Shown here piece by piece: positions 1 through 7,586 of a stretch of DNA of 27,621 nt. Every line of letters starts with the position of its first letter. The first letter of the stretch is position 1. Made by a program: the position numbers and the translations under genes. The DNA is from Flavobacteriales bacterium UBA6165 (GTDB lineage: Bacteria; Bacteroidota; Bacteroidia; Flavobacteriales_D; Crocinitomicaceae): NCBI GenBank assembly GCA_002422285.1, contig DIUF01000041.1, positions 4,589 through 32,209 on the forward strand. Reading direction: 5' to 3'. The notes beneath the pieces were generated by a model, which ran no database searches, was not told the origin of the DNA, and saw only the letters and a list, made by a program, of their open reading frames with translations.

Positions 1-450
1 GTTTGTGGCCCACCTGTTGTGCAGCGCTATTTGAATAAAATTTCTGGTCCTTTGTTGGATAGAATTGACTTGCATGTGGAAGTAACACCCGTTGGATTTC
101 AGGAATTGGCGTACGACCAACCTAGCGAAACGAGTGCGGATATTCGGGATCGCGTCATAAAAGCCCGACAAGTTCAAGAACGGCGTTTCAGCAATAAAAA
201 AGGTATACACGCCAATGCCCAAATGGAAAATCGTGACATACACAAACATTGCCAAATCAGCGATGCCTCCATGAGTTTGATGAAAACCGCCATGGACAAA
301 CTGGGGCTATCTGCACGCGCCTACGACCGCATTTTGAAAGTAGCCAGAACAATTGCCGATTTAGACAATTCAGAAAGCATCGAGGTGACCCATTTGGCCG
401 AAGCCATCCAATTCAGAACCTTGGACCGGAGCAACTGGGCCGAGAAATAA
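1..450 (+). CDS. comM: ComM/YifB-family Mg-chelatase-like AAA+ ATPase, C-terminal fragment
   Basis: The reading frame is open from base 1, so the 5' part of the gene lies outside the window; the GTG at 19 is internal. About 149 codons remain. The fragment contains the family signature QRYLNKISGPLLDRIDLHVEV near its start, with the arginine-rich end of the AAA+ core, followed by the C-terminal Mg_chelatase_C region (SARAYDRILKVARTIADL, then a sensor-2-like helix). ComM is a hexameric helicase that promotes branch migration during integration of transformed DNA in naturally competent bacteria; in other species YifB homologues have no clear role. Gene identity is firm at family level. Involvement in competence here is inference. 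The gene is followed by about 80 bp containing the metF promoter. Confidence 0.88.
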   Translation, partial: VCGPPVVQRYLNKISGPLLDRIDLHVEVTPVGFQELAYDQPSETSADIRDRVIKARQVQERRFSNKKGIHANAQMENRDIHKHCQISDASMSLMKTAMDKLGLSARAYDRILKVARTIADLDNSESIEVTHLAEAIQFRTLDRSNWAEK

Positions 451-478
451 TGCTGTAAAATATCATTTGCCACTTATT

Positions 479-511
479 AAAACTTAAGCTTGAGTTTTAC
501 GTTTATATTTG
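479..511 (+). promoter_or_regulatory. metF promoter region: -7 box and adjacent palindrome
   Basis: TATATTTG at 504-511 is a perfect match to the Bacteroidota -7 consensus TAnnTTTG, 19 bp before the metF ATG. Immediately upstream, 479-498 is a 20-bp near-perfect palindrome (AAAACTTAAG / CTTGAGTTTT, one mismatch). It could be an operator or a weak terminator of the preceding gene. No TTG is seen at the usual 19-20 bp spacing for a -33 box. Confidence 0.5.
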
Positions 512-530
512 CAACTTCCTAAATTTTACA

Positions 531-1481
531 ATGAAAGTAATAGACCACATCAACAATTCCTCAGAAACCCTTTTCTCATTCGAGATTCTGCCTCCACTAA
601 AGGGCATGAGCATTCAATCCATTTACAACGGAATCGATCCCTTGATGGAGTTTAAACCAAAATTTGTGAATGTGACTTATCACCGTGAGGAATATGTATA
701 TCGTGAGCATGAGAACGGTTTGTTGGAAAAAATTTCCATCCGAAAAAGACCTGGAACCGTTGGTATTTGCGCTGCTATTATGAACAGATACGATGTGGAC
801 GCTGTGCCTCACTTAATTTGTGGCGGATTTTCCAAGGACGAAACAGAAAACGCATTGATTGATTTGCAATTTTTGGGCATCGACAACGTTTTGGCTTTGC
901 GTGGCGATTCAGTAAAAACAGAGCCTTTATTTAAACCGCACCCGAAAGGACATAAATATGCAGTGGAATTGGTAAATCAAATCATGGACATGAACAAGGG
1001 CGTGTATTCTTTGGATGACATCAAGTTGGAGCCAACTGATTTCTGTATTGGTGTTGCCGGTTATCCTGAAAAGCACTTCGAAGCCATGAACATGAATACT
1101 GATTTAAAGTATTTGAAAGATAAAATTGATGCAGGCGCAGAATATATCACCACACAGATGTTCTTCGATAACAAAAAATATTTCGAATTCGTGGAATCCT
1201 GTCGTTCACTAGGCATCAATGTACCAATTATTCCGGGTTTAAAGCCGCTGAAAACCATGAATCACGTCTCCTTTTTGCCGCGATTTTTTCATATCGACTA
1301 CCCAGAAGATTTGGCCAAGGAATTACTGCGCTGCAAAAGCAACAAAGATGTTGAACAAGTTGGTGTTGAATGGGGAATACAGCAAGCTAAAGAGTTAAAA
1401 GCAGCTGGTGTACCCTGTTTACATTTTTACACTATGAGTAATTCTTCAAGCACTCAAGCAATAGCAAAAGAAATTTTTTAA
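531..1481 (+). CDS. metF: Methylenetetrahydrofolate reductase
   Basis: This 316-residue protein has the length of bacterial MetF, a flavoenzyme (FAD) that reduces 5,10-methylenetetrahydrofolate to 5-methyltetrahydrofolate, the methyl donor for methionine synthesis. Family features visible: the N-terminal beta strand SFEILPP with the proposed catalytic Glu at residue 18, NVLALRGD with the conserved Asp at about 126, CIGVAGYPEKH at about 165-180, TTQMFFDN near 207, and IPIIPGLKPL near 235. The ATG at 531 follows a -7 box by 19 bp, giving a very short leader. A small exported protein gene begins 9 bp after the stop and is probably cotranscribed. The cytosolic role is certain from the family; no S-adenosylmethionine riboswitch is visible in the short leader. 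Confidence 0.95.
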   Translation: MKVIDHINNSSETLFSFEILPPLKGMSIQSIYNGIDPLMEFKPKFVNVTYHREEYVYREHENGLLEKISIRKRPGTVGICAAIMNRYDVDAVPHLICGGFSKDETENALIDLQFLGIDNVLALRGDSVKTEPLFKPHPKGHKYAVELVNQIMDMNKGVYSLDDIKLEPTDFCIGVAGYPEKHFEAMNMNTDLKYLKDKIDAGAEYITTQMFFDNKKYFEFVESCRSLGINVPIIPGLKPLKTMNHVSFLPRFFHIDYPEDLAKELLRCKSNKDVEQVGVEWGIQQAKELKAAGVPCLHFYTMSNSSSTQAIAKEIF

Positions 1482-1490
1482 ACCTGAAAT

Positions 1491-2048
1491 ATGACACGAG
1501 TTACCCTCATTATTTTTCTCGCATTCTTAGCGCTTAACAGCGCTTGGTCGCAAAAAGTGAAGCACCCTCCCATCAATAATATGAAGGGAGCCATGCTCTT
1601 GGTCAAAAACGATAATGCGCAAGAACGCTTTAGTGTTGAAGCCAATTTGGGGAAGATTTTGGCAACCTACAATATGCCGCTTTTATTGTCTATTAACTTG
1701 ATTAATCAAGGTGCCCCTCTCAAAGAACTTGCTGGAGCGCGTGTGCAGAACGAGATGAGCGCAAGAGGTATCAATAGTGTAATTGTGGTTTCCATTCGTG
1801 GATTTGACCAACGTTTTAAACCAAGAACTAAAATTCCTGCTACTCTTGAAGAGATGTTAGAAGAGGGGAATTTATATCCCCTATCTCAAGAGGACGTTAC
1901 CACTGTTACCATAGAATTTATACAATATGTAGGAGGGAAATTCCACGGATATCACATGATGCGTGTTGGAAATGCGTCAAACAAAAGTAAAGTTTACAGC
2001 AAAATTCAAAAAAAATTAAATCGCCAAATACCTAAATGGCAACAATAA
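1491..2048 (+). CDS. Small exported protein of unknown function
   Basis: I do not recognise this 185-residue protein. It begins with a clear cleavable signal peptide (MTRVTLIIFLAFLALNSAWS, cleavage probably after SAWS or just past it), so the mature protein of about 165 residues is periplasmic or on the cell surface. There is no lipobox cysteine, no transmembrane segment after the leader and no T9SS tail. The mature part mixes alternating hydrophobic strands (MPLLLSINLI, GINSVIVVSIRGF) with a basic C-terminus (SKVYSKIQKKLNRQIPKW). It starts 9 bp after metF and is likely in the same transcript; nothing in its sequence links it to folate metabolism, so the pairing may be coincidental. Confidence 0.75.
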   Translation: MTRVTLIIFLAFLALNSAWSQKVKHPPINNMKGAMLLVKNDNAQERFSVEANLGKILATYNMPLLLSINLINQGAPLKELAGARVQNEMSARGINSVIVVSIRGFDQRFKPRTKIPATLEEMLEEGNLYPLSQEDVTTVTIEFIQYVGGKFHGYHMMRVGNASNKSKVYSKIQKKLNRQIPKWQQ

Positions 2049-2063
2049 TGCACTTGAAATGAT

Positions 2064-2095
2064 TTTGTTCAAACCTTATTTTTAATTAACTTAGC
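2064..2095 (+). promoter_or_regulatory. Bacteroidota-type promoter of the thioredoxin-protease cluster
   Basis: TTTTG with TTG at 2066-2068 (-33 box), exactly 19 bp spacer, then TAACTTAG at 2088-2095 (-7 box, one mismatch to TAnnTTTG). The start codon at 2122 lies 26 bp downstream. Both boxes and the spacing fit the Bacteroidota sigma-A consensus. Confidence 0.6.
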
Positions 2096-2121
2096 ATCAA
2101 ATTTTATAAAACTTACAGCAT

Positions 2122-2748
2122 ATGAAAACCTCATTTTCCTCGTTCATTATAGTTTTTTTCTCTTTGATAAGCCTTGCTCAAGGCGAAATAAAGCCATTAC
2201 AAGTTGGAACAACAATGCCTCTGCAAGACCAAGAGTTGCGCAGCACAGATAATAAAAGTGCCAAACTCAAAGACATGATGGGCGAAAAAGGCTTAATCAT
2301 TATCTTTTCCTGTAATACTTGCCCCTTTGTTGTTGGAGGAAAAAGCTTCGAAGGCTGGGAAAAAGCCTACAATGGGTTATACGACATGGCGGCTAAATTA
2401 GGATTTAATTTGGTGTTATTAAACTCCAACGAAGCAAAAAGAGATAATGGAGATAATTTGGAAGACATGAAAAAACGGGCTGCTGAAATGGCATATAAAA
2501 TGCCTTATTATTATGATGGTAATTCACTTGTTGCCAATGCCTTTGGTGCCAAAACAACACCACATGTTTTCTTTTTCAATAAAGACTATAAATTGGTTTA
2601 CACGGGTTCTATTGACAATCAAATGGAGCAAAACAAAAAGCGACATACAGACTACCTGATTAACGCGATGAATGCAGTTAATAAAGGTAAAAAAGTGAAG
2701 ATGAACACAACGCCACCTATTGGATGCAGCATCAAACGCGTTCAATAA
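2122..2748 (+). CDS. Exported thioredoxin-like (redoxin-domain) protein
   Basis: The 208-residue product starts with a signal peptide (MKTSFSSFIIVFFSLISLAQG) and continues as a thioredoxin/AhpC-TSA fold: a strand GLIIIFSCNTCPFV carrying a CxxC pair at C64 and C67 followed by Pro, a long helix with WEKAYNGLYDMAAKLG, the strand FNLVLLNSN, and the cis-Pro loop KTTPHVFFFN at about residues 147-156. The CNTCPFVVG motif is typical of a Bacteroidota group of periplasmic thioredoxin-like proteins. The likely role is thiol-disulfide exchange on exported proteins, but the substrate is unknown. It starts a closely packed cluster: the downstream secreted protease, which is cysteine-rich, begins 15 bp later and could be a client (inference). 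Confidence 0.8.
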   Translation: MKTSFSSFIIVFFSLISLAQGEIKPLQVGTTMPLQDQELRSTDNKSAKLKDMMGEKGLIIIFSCNTCPFVVGGKSFEGWEKAYNGLYDMAAKLGFNLVLLNSNEAKRDNGDNLEDMKKRAAEMAYKMPYYYDGNSLVANAFGAKTTPHVFFFNKDYKLVYTGSIDNQMEQNKKRHTDYLINAMNAVNKGKKVKMNTTPPIGCSIKRVQ

Positions 2749-2763
2749 AACATCAACTAAATC

Positions 2764-5037
2764 ATGAAGTTATTTACCTCGTTCATGTTCGTTTTAGTCA
2801 TGACCATGTCTTATGCGCAGCAAGGGGATGGCGGAATACCAATGTCCTTTAAACTTGCGTTTGAACCCGAAATTCCTGTAGTCAATTTCGTTCAACCAAA
2901 CATTGATTCTTTACTCGCAGAAGACGCCATTATTGATGGAAAAGGAATTGCTCCATGGCGCTTTGGTTATAACTATATTACAGAATTGACTCTTTTCAAT
3001 TCTGGTGAATGGTTTGATTTACCAAACGGTGGCAAAATATGGATCATGCAGGTGCATTGCGATGCTGCCTTAACTGTGAATCTCACTTTTCAAAATTCTC
3101 AAATTCCATACGGCAACGAGTTGTTTATTTACAACCCGTCTAAAACATTTGTGCTTGGTCGGTTCGTAGAACGTCACATTGTTAATGGTTTTCTTGGTAC
3201 TGAATTGGTGCCTGAATCCGATGCGGTGATTGAATACTACGTATCTCCTGAAAATATTTCAAGCATTGGTAATCTTGAAATATCCATAGTTACGCATGGT
3301 TATCGCACAGCAGAGGATTTTAATCGTGCATTTGGTGGTTCGGGGTCGTGCAACATGAACGTAAACTGTCCTGATGGACAACCTTTTCAGAATCAAAGAA
3401 ACTCAGCAGTAATGTTGGTTTCAGGAAGCAGTGGATTCTGTTCGGGTGCTTTAATCAATAATACGGCTAACGATGGTACTCCCTATGTGCTTACTGCTCG
3501 TCATTGTGGTAATTCTGGTTTCGCCAATTGGATTTTCCGATTCAACTGGCAAGCTGATGCGTGCAATAATCCGAATACATCCCCTAGTTTTCAATCATTG
3601 TCGGGCTCGGTAAACAGAGCAGGAAGCACCAACAACACTTTTGATATGCGACTTCTGGAAATTACAGGAGGGCTTGAAAACGGAACTGTCCCCGAGAGTT
3701 ATAATCCTTTTTTTGCTGGATGGGATAATTCCGGGGTTGAACCTCTAAGCACTTTCTGCATTCATCATCCCAGCGGAGATATAAAAAAAATCGCTTTTGA
3801 TGATGACCCAGCCGTAACGGCTCAATATAGCACCACGCCCAATAATACATGGCGCGTTGTTTGGGACAGAAATACAACCACAGAGCCGGGATCGTCTGGC
3901 TCCCCTTTATTCGACCAAAACGGTAGAATCATTGGTCAACTTTGGGGTGGTGGTGCCTCATGCTCCAATTTAAGCGCACCAGATTATTACGGCAAAGTAT
4001 CCATGTCTTGGAATCCTCCCGGAAGTACAAATGAACAACAGTTGAAACATTGGTTAGACCCTGATAATACTAGTATTCTGTTTCTTAACGGATTCCCACA
4101 AAACGAACAATTTGTTTTAGATGCGCGATTGTACTCCAATTTTGATTTCTTGGGGACGAGCTGCACCAATGAAATTACGCCGAGCATCTTTATCTTTAAT
4201 GAGGGAACAGAGAGCATCACAACAATCAATATAACTTATTCATTCAGTCCAAATGACTCGCAAGAATTTACTTGGGAGGGTCTCTTACCATTTGGCGAGG
4301 CTGTCTCAATAACCTTACCCACAGAAACATTAGACGACGGGAATTATACTTTTACAGCGTCTGTTTTAAGTATCAACGGTTCGGATGATGAAAACCCAAC
4401 GAATAACCAGCTTTCTCAAGAATTCACAATTGCTACCAATGGATTTGATGTTCAATTGAATTTACAATTGGATTGTTGGGGTGATGAAATTTCATGGAGG
4501 CTGTTGAATCAGTTCGAAAATCAGGTGTTGTTGACTGGTGGACCCTACGATGGGCAAGATGGTGAACTAATAAATGAATCGTGGTGTTTGGCCGAAGCCT
4601 GCTACGTGTTAGAAATCAATGACAGTTATGGTGATGGCTTTGGCGGAGGTTTTGGTTGCCAAACTGTTGGGTCTCTTCAAATTATTGCAGGTGATAGTAT
4701 ATTGAATGAAATTCAGCAATCCCAAGCGAATTTTGGCTCGCAAAGAAAACTAGCATTTTGCTTAGGTAATGCCACAAGCAGCCTAGACCAATTATCACTT
4801 GACTTATTTGAAGCGCATATTTTCCCTAATCCAACGGACGGTGCTGTTTATTTTGCTTTCAACATGGTGGGGCCAAAAGACATCAAAATTTTTACCGCTC
4901 AAGGCGCTGTTGTTTTTGTGAATGCGACTGATGATATTGAGGCATCTTTCAATATGGATTTTCTTACAGCAGGGGTTTATTTCGTGGAAATACGCTTTGG
5001 AGGTCATATTGAAATTCAGAAAATCTTGAAACAATAG
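2764..5037 (+). CDS. T9SS-exported trypsin-like serine endopeptidase (lysyl-endopeptidase type)
   Basis: This 757-residue protein has a signal peptide (MKLFTSFMFVLVMTMSYAQ), an N-terminal propeptide-like region to about residue 195, then a chymotrypsin-fold peptidase of the S1 family. The catalytic triad is visible: H247 in TARHCG, D294 in FDMRLLEI and S378 in EPGSSGSPLF, followed by IIGQLWGG. The layout resembles Achromobacter protease I-like lysyl endopeptidases; specificity for Lys is not proven. Several Cys (CSGALIN, CNMNVNC) suggest disulfides. After about residue 440 come CARDB/Ig-like repeats, and from about 680 a type A T9SS sorting domain (IFPNPTDG to the final KILKQ), so the product should cross the outer membrane and be anchored or released. 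cvpA-like follows after 4 bp. Confidence 0.9.
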   Translation: MKLFTSFMFVLVMTMSYAQQGDGGIPMSFKLAFEPEIPVVNFVQPNIDSLLAEDAIIDGKGIAPWRFGYNYITELTLFNSGEWFDLPNGGKIWIMQVHCDAALTVNLTFQNSQIPYGNELFIYNPSKTFVLGRFVERHIVNGFLGTELVPESDAVIEYYVSPENISSIGNLEISIVTHGYRTAEDFNRAFGGSGSCNMNVNCPDGQPFQNQRNSAVMLVSGSSGFCSGALINNTANDGTPYVLTARHCGNSGFANWIFRFNWQADACNNPNTSPSFQSLSGSVNRAGSTNNTFDMRLLEITGGLENGTVPESYNPFFAGWDNSGVEPLSTFCIHHPSGDIKKIAFDDDPAVTAQYSTTPNNTWRVVWDRNTTTEPGSSGSPLFDQNGRIIGQLWGGGASCSNLSAPDYYGKVSMSWNPPGSTNEQQLKHWLDPDNTSILFLNGFPQNEQFVLDARLYSNFDFLGTSCTNEITPSIFIFNEGTESITTINITYSFSPNDSQEFTWEGLLPFGEAVSITLPTETLDDGNYTFTASVLSINGSDDENPTNNQLSQEFTIATNGFDVQLNLQLDCWGDEISWRLLNQFENQVLLTGGPYDGQDGELINESWCLAEACYVLEINDSYGDGFGGGFGCQTVGSLQIIAGDSILNEIQQSQANFGSQRKLAFCLGNATSSLDQLSLDLFEAHIFPNPTDGAVYFAFNMVGPKDIKIFTAQGAVVFVNATDDIEASFNMDFLTAGVYFVEIRFGGHIEIQKILKQ

Positions 5038-5041
5038 CAAC

Positions 5042-5596
5042 ATGACCCTACTCGACTTTTTTTTGTTGCTCCCACTCGGTTATGGCGCTTGGCGAGGATT
5101 CAAAAAAGGGTTAATCATAGAGGTTTTTACCTTATTAGCGATTATTGTAGGTATCTATGTGGCTGTGCACTTTTCGGAGAACTTGAGCCAAAAAATAGTC
5201 GAAAATATCGGTGAAAAATATAGTTCTACACCAGCCATATCCTTCACCGTGATTTTTCTTGCCGTTGGGGCACTAGTGTATTTTGGTGGCATTGCTCTCG
5301 AAAAAGTTGTGAAAGCAGTCAATCTGAGTATAATCAACCGAATGTTCGGCCTATTATTCGGCCTATTAAAAACGCTTTACCTTTTGAGTATTTTCGTAGT
5401 AACCTATGAGTCTTATGATCCTAATGCTAAGTTGCTTCCAATTGAAAGCCGCGAGAACTCATTACTCTACACGCCAATAAAATACACGTCCGTTAAAACA
5501 ATACCTTTCTTGAGTGAATCACGACTGTATTTAGAAAGTAAATTTAGCAGCATGGAAGAGCAAAGCGAGACCTCCGAAGATTCGTTTATTGAGTGA
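5042..5596 (+). CDS. CvpA-family inner-membrane protein
   Basis: The 184-residue protein matches the CvpA family (colicin V production protein): MTLLDFFLLLPLGYGAWRGFKKGLIIEVFTLLAIIVG is the characteristic first hairpin with the conserved GxxxGFKKGL loop. Four transmembrane segments are visible (about residues 3-22, 25-46, 63-85 and 97-118), then a hydrophilic C-terminal tail rich in Ser and Glu. CvpA proteins in other bacteria affect envelope stress resistance and, in some, biofilm formation; the biochemical activity is unknown. It lies 4 bp after the protease gene and ends 4 bp before the next ATG, so it is almost certainly cotranscribed with both. Confidence 0.85.
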   Translation: MTLLDFFLLLPLGYGAWRGFKKGLIIEVFTLLAIIVGIYVAVHFSENLSQKIVENIGEKYSSTPAISFTVIFLAVGALVYFGGIALEKVVKAVNLSIINRMFGLLFGLLKTLYLLSIFVVTYESYDPNAKLLPIESRENSLLYTPIKYTSVKTIPFLSESRLYLESKFSSMEEQSETSEDSFIE

Positions 5597-5600
5597 AATC

Positions 5601-6773
5601 ATGGAAAAAAAAACTGTTCCAACTTCAATGCTCAGTGGTTTTCGTGTGTGGATACCCCTATTTATAGGTTTAGCTGTATCCATTTATCTGCTTTATTCCA
5701 ACTTAAATGAGGTTCGTTTTATAGAGGTTTCGCATAACGAAACGGGGACCCACGTCTGGCACGATAGCAACAACAACGGCATCATTGAAAATTGGCTTCA
5801 AGAAGAATTTGTTCTGAGTGATGCAGGTAATTTCAGAAAGCAAAACATTTCGGACATCATTTCTGAAATACAGTGGTCGACTCAATCCACCTTGTTTATT
5901 CTTCTAGCGATAATAATGATTTTCATACGTGATTTAGGCTACATAATTAGGATAAGATTGCTTACAGATAAAAAACTTTCTTGGCACCGTTCGTTTATAG
6001 TTATCATGGTGTGGGAATTTGCCTCTGCCCTTTCACCGGGCGTTGTGGGCGGTGCTGCGGTTGCCATGTTTATTCTCAATCGTGAAAAAATTCCGATGGG
6101 CAGGGCCACAGCATTAGTAGTAATAACGGCATTTATGGACAATTTATTCTTTGTTTTGTGCGTGCCAATTGTTGTTTTAAGTGTTGGATACTCTGTAATG
6201 TTCGCTGATTTCTCTGGTGACATATCTAACGGCCTGATTGCCTTGTTTTGGTTGGGTTATTCCATAATCGTGGTTATTTCGCTCATGCTCTACATAAGCT
6301 TATTTTATTACCCAAGACTTATTAAAGGTGTTTTATTACTCGTGGCTAAACTTCCGTTCATCAGAAAATATAGAGAATCGTTTGCGCAAACAGGCGAGGA
6401 AATCATCACCACATCAAAAGAATTTAGGGGTAGGGGCTGGAAATTTTGGATGGCCATTTTCGGTTCCACATTTCTATCTTGGTCCGGGCGTTATTTGGTC
6501 ATCAACATGATTTTGGCTGCATTTTTATCCCTTGGCTTCTACGAGCATTTCGTGGTACTGGCCAAACAATTCGCCTTGTGGGTTATCATGCTCATCAGTC
6601 CAACACCAGGTGCTAGTGGGGTTGCCGAATGGGGCTTCACCAAGCTTTTAGGTTCTTTGGCAAGTTCAGCACTTCTCATTTCATCACTTGCCATTCTTTG
6701 GCGATTAATCAGCTATTTCCCTTATTTGTTCATTGGAAGTTTGTTGATGCCTAGATGGTTGAAGAAGAAGTGA
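5601..6773 (+). CDS. Lysylphosphatidylglycerol synthase/flippase-like (UPF0104) integral membrane protein
   Basis: The start is taken as the ATG at 5601 (390 residues); the TTG at 5589 would overlap the preceding stop. The first transmembrane helix (about residues 15-35) is followed by an extracytoplasmic stretch of about 70 residues that includes WHDSNNNGIIENWL, and then a multi-helix membrane domain. Family marks include ELASALSPG-like WEFASALSPGVVGGAAVAMFILNRE, RATALVVITAFMDNLFF, and near the end LISPTPGASGVAEWGF, where PTPGASG is typical of the AglD/MprF-flippase-like UPF0104 family. Such proteins are thought to move or modify lipids; the substrate here is unknown. The extra extracytoplasmic insert is unusual relative to minimal family members. 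Last gene of the 2122-6773 cluster. Confidence 0.82.
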   Translation: MEKKTVPTSMLSGFRVWIPLFIGLAVSIYLLYSNLNEVRFIEVSHNETGTHVWHDSNNNGIIENWLQEEFVLSDAGNFRKQNISDIISEIQWSTQSTLFILLAIIMIFIRDLGYIIRIRLLTDKKLSWHRSFIVIMVWEFASALSPGVVGGAAVAMFILNREKIPMGRATALVVITAFMDNLFFVLCVPIVVLSVGYSVMFADFSGDISNGLIALFWLGYSIIVVISLMLYISLFYYPRLIKGVLLLVAKLPFIRKYRESFAQTGEEIITTSKEFRGRGWKFWMAIFGSTFLSWSGRYLVINMILAAFLSLGFYEHFVVLAKQFALWVIMLISPTPGASGVAEWGFTKLLGSLASSALLISSLAILWRLISYFPYLFIGSLLMPRWLKKK

Positions 6774-6827
6774 AACAAATCAGATTTATCATAATCTTTT
6801 TCCGATATTTGCGCCAAAACTTATACT

Positions 6828-7271
6828 ATGGATACTTTTCAAAATATCTTGGTCCGTGCCCACTCTGGCTTGCGCTACGTAGTTTTGGCCTTGATTCTTG
6901 CAGCTATCGTTAATGCAATCATTAAAAAGAAAAGCGGTACTTACAGCAATGGCGACAGAAAATTGAACTTGTTTGCCATGATTTCCGTTCACGTGCAATT
7001 GTTGATTGGCTTGGTTCTTTATGCGATAAGTGATAAAGTTAACTTTGCCGAGTTGTTTTCATCAACCGTAAATCGTTTTTATGGTGTTGAGCACATTTTC
7101 GGCATGCTCTTGGCGGTTGTTTTGGTAACCATTGCACACGCAAAATCCAAGAAAATGGAGGACGCCAACAAGAAACACCGCATCATCATGTTGGGCTACT
7201 TGTTTGCCTTGATTATTATTTTTGCCACAATTCCTTGGCCGTTTAGAGATTTAGGAGGAAAATGGTTCTAA
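6828..7271 (+). CDS. Four-helix membrane protein, possible haem-binding partner of cytochrome c
   Basis: The 147-residue protein has four predicted transmembrane helices (about residues 14-32, 48-68, 83-105 and 123-140). Histidines lie near membrane boundaries in helices 1 to 3 and following loop: RAHSGLRY (H12), SVHVQLLIG (H58), VEHIFGM (H86) and TIAHAKSK (H103). The spaced His in several helices resemble small b-type cytochromes, and Bacteroidota homologues are often labelled cytochrome B, but haem binding is inference. The ATG at 6828 lies 16 bp after GATATTTG (6804-6811), a one-mismatch -7 box. The stop codon overlaps the start of a cytochrome c gene by 10 bp, which implies translational coupling and supports a shared electron-transfer role. 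Confidence 0.72.
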   Translation: MDTFQNILVRAHSGLRYVVLALILAAIVNAIIKKKSGTYSNGDRKLNLFAMISVHVQLLIGLVLYAISDKVNFAELFSSTVNRFYGVEHIFGMLLAVVLVTIAHAKSKKMEDANKKHRIIMLGYLFALIIIFATIPWPFRDLGGKWF

Positions 7272-7576
7272 AAACAACGCTTTCCTTGCTTTTTCTGGGT
7301 GGTTTGTTTGCAGCATGTAACCCTAATCCTCCTGTAAACGCTGATGGTTCGCCAGATGCAGAGCGCCTGTACACGATTCATTGTGCTGCCTGTCATAAAC
7401 CAGATGGCACGGGTGGTATATCTGGAGCCAAGAATTTGGTGACCACAAAACTTATTGAATCTGAAATTGCCAAAGTAATTGCTAAAGGTCAAGGTGATAT
7501 GATGCCATTTGAGAGCATTTTGAAACCAGAAGAAATTGAGGCGGTGGCAGCATTTGTTCACGATTTTAAATATTGA
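7262..7576 (+). CDS. Cytochrome c lipoprotein
   Basis: The 104-residue product begins with a lipoprotein signal peptide ending in the lipobox LFAAC (C19 would be lipidated), so the protein is membrane-tethered in the periplasm. A single c-type haem site CAACH is present at residues 41-45, and GDMMPF near residues 79-84 provides the likely axial Met. Size and order match a class I mono-haem cytochrome c (Cytochrome_CBB3 type). It overlaps the preceding membrane protein by 10 bp and is followed after 10 bp by the likely start of hflX. The physiological donor and acceptor are unknown; the overlap suggests the membrane protein as partner (inference). Confidence 0.9.
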   Translation: MVLKTTLSLLFLGGLFAACNPNPPVNADGSPDAERLYTIHCAACHKPDGTGGISGAKNLVTTKLIESEIAKVIAKGQGDMMPFESILKPEEIEAVAAFVHDFKY

Positions 7577-7586
7577 GAAATACATT

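Noticed and set aside
479..498. Palindrome before metF as an S-adenosylmethionine riboswitch.
   Set aside because: It lies upstream of the -7 box and is 20 bp long; a riboswitch would need to be in the 5' leader and much larger.
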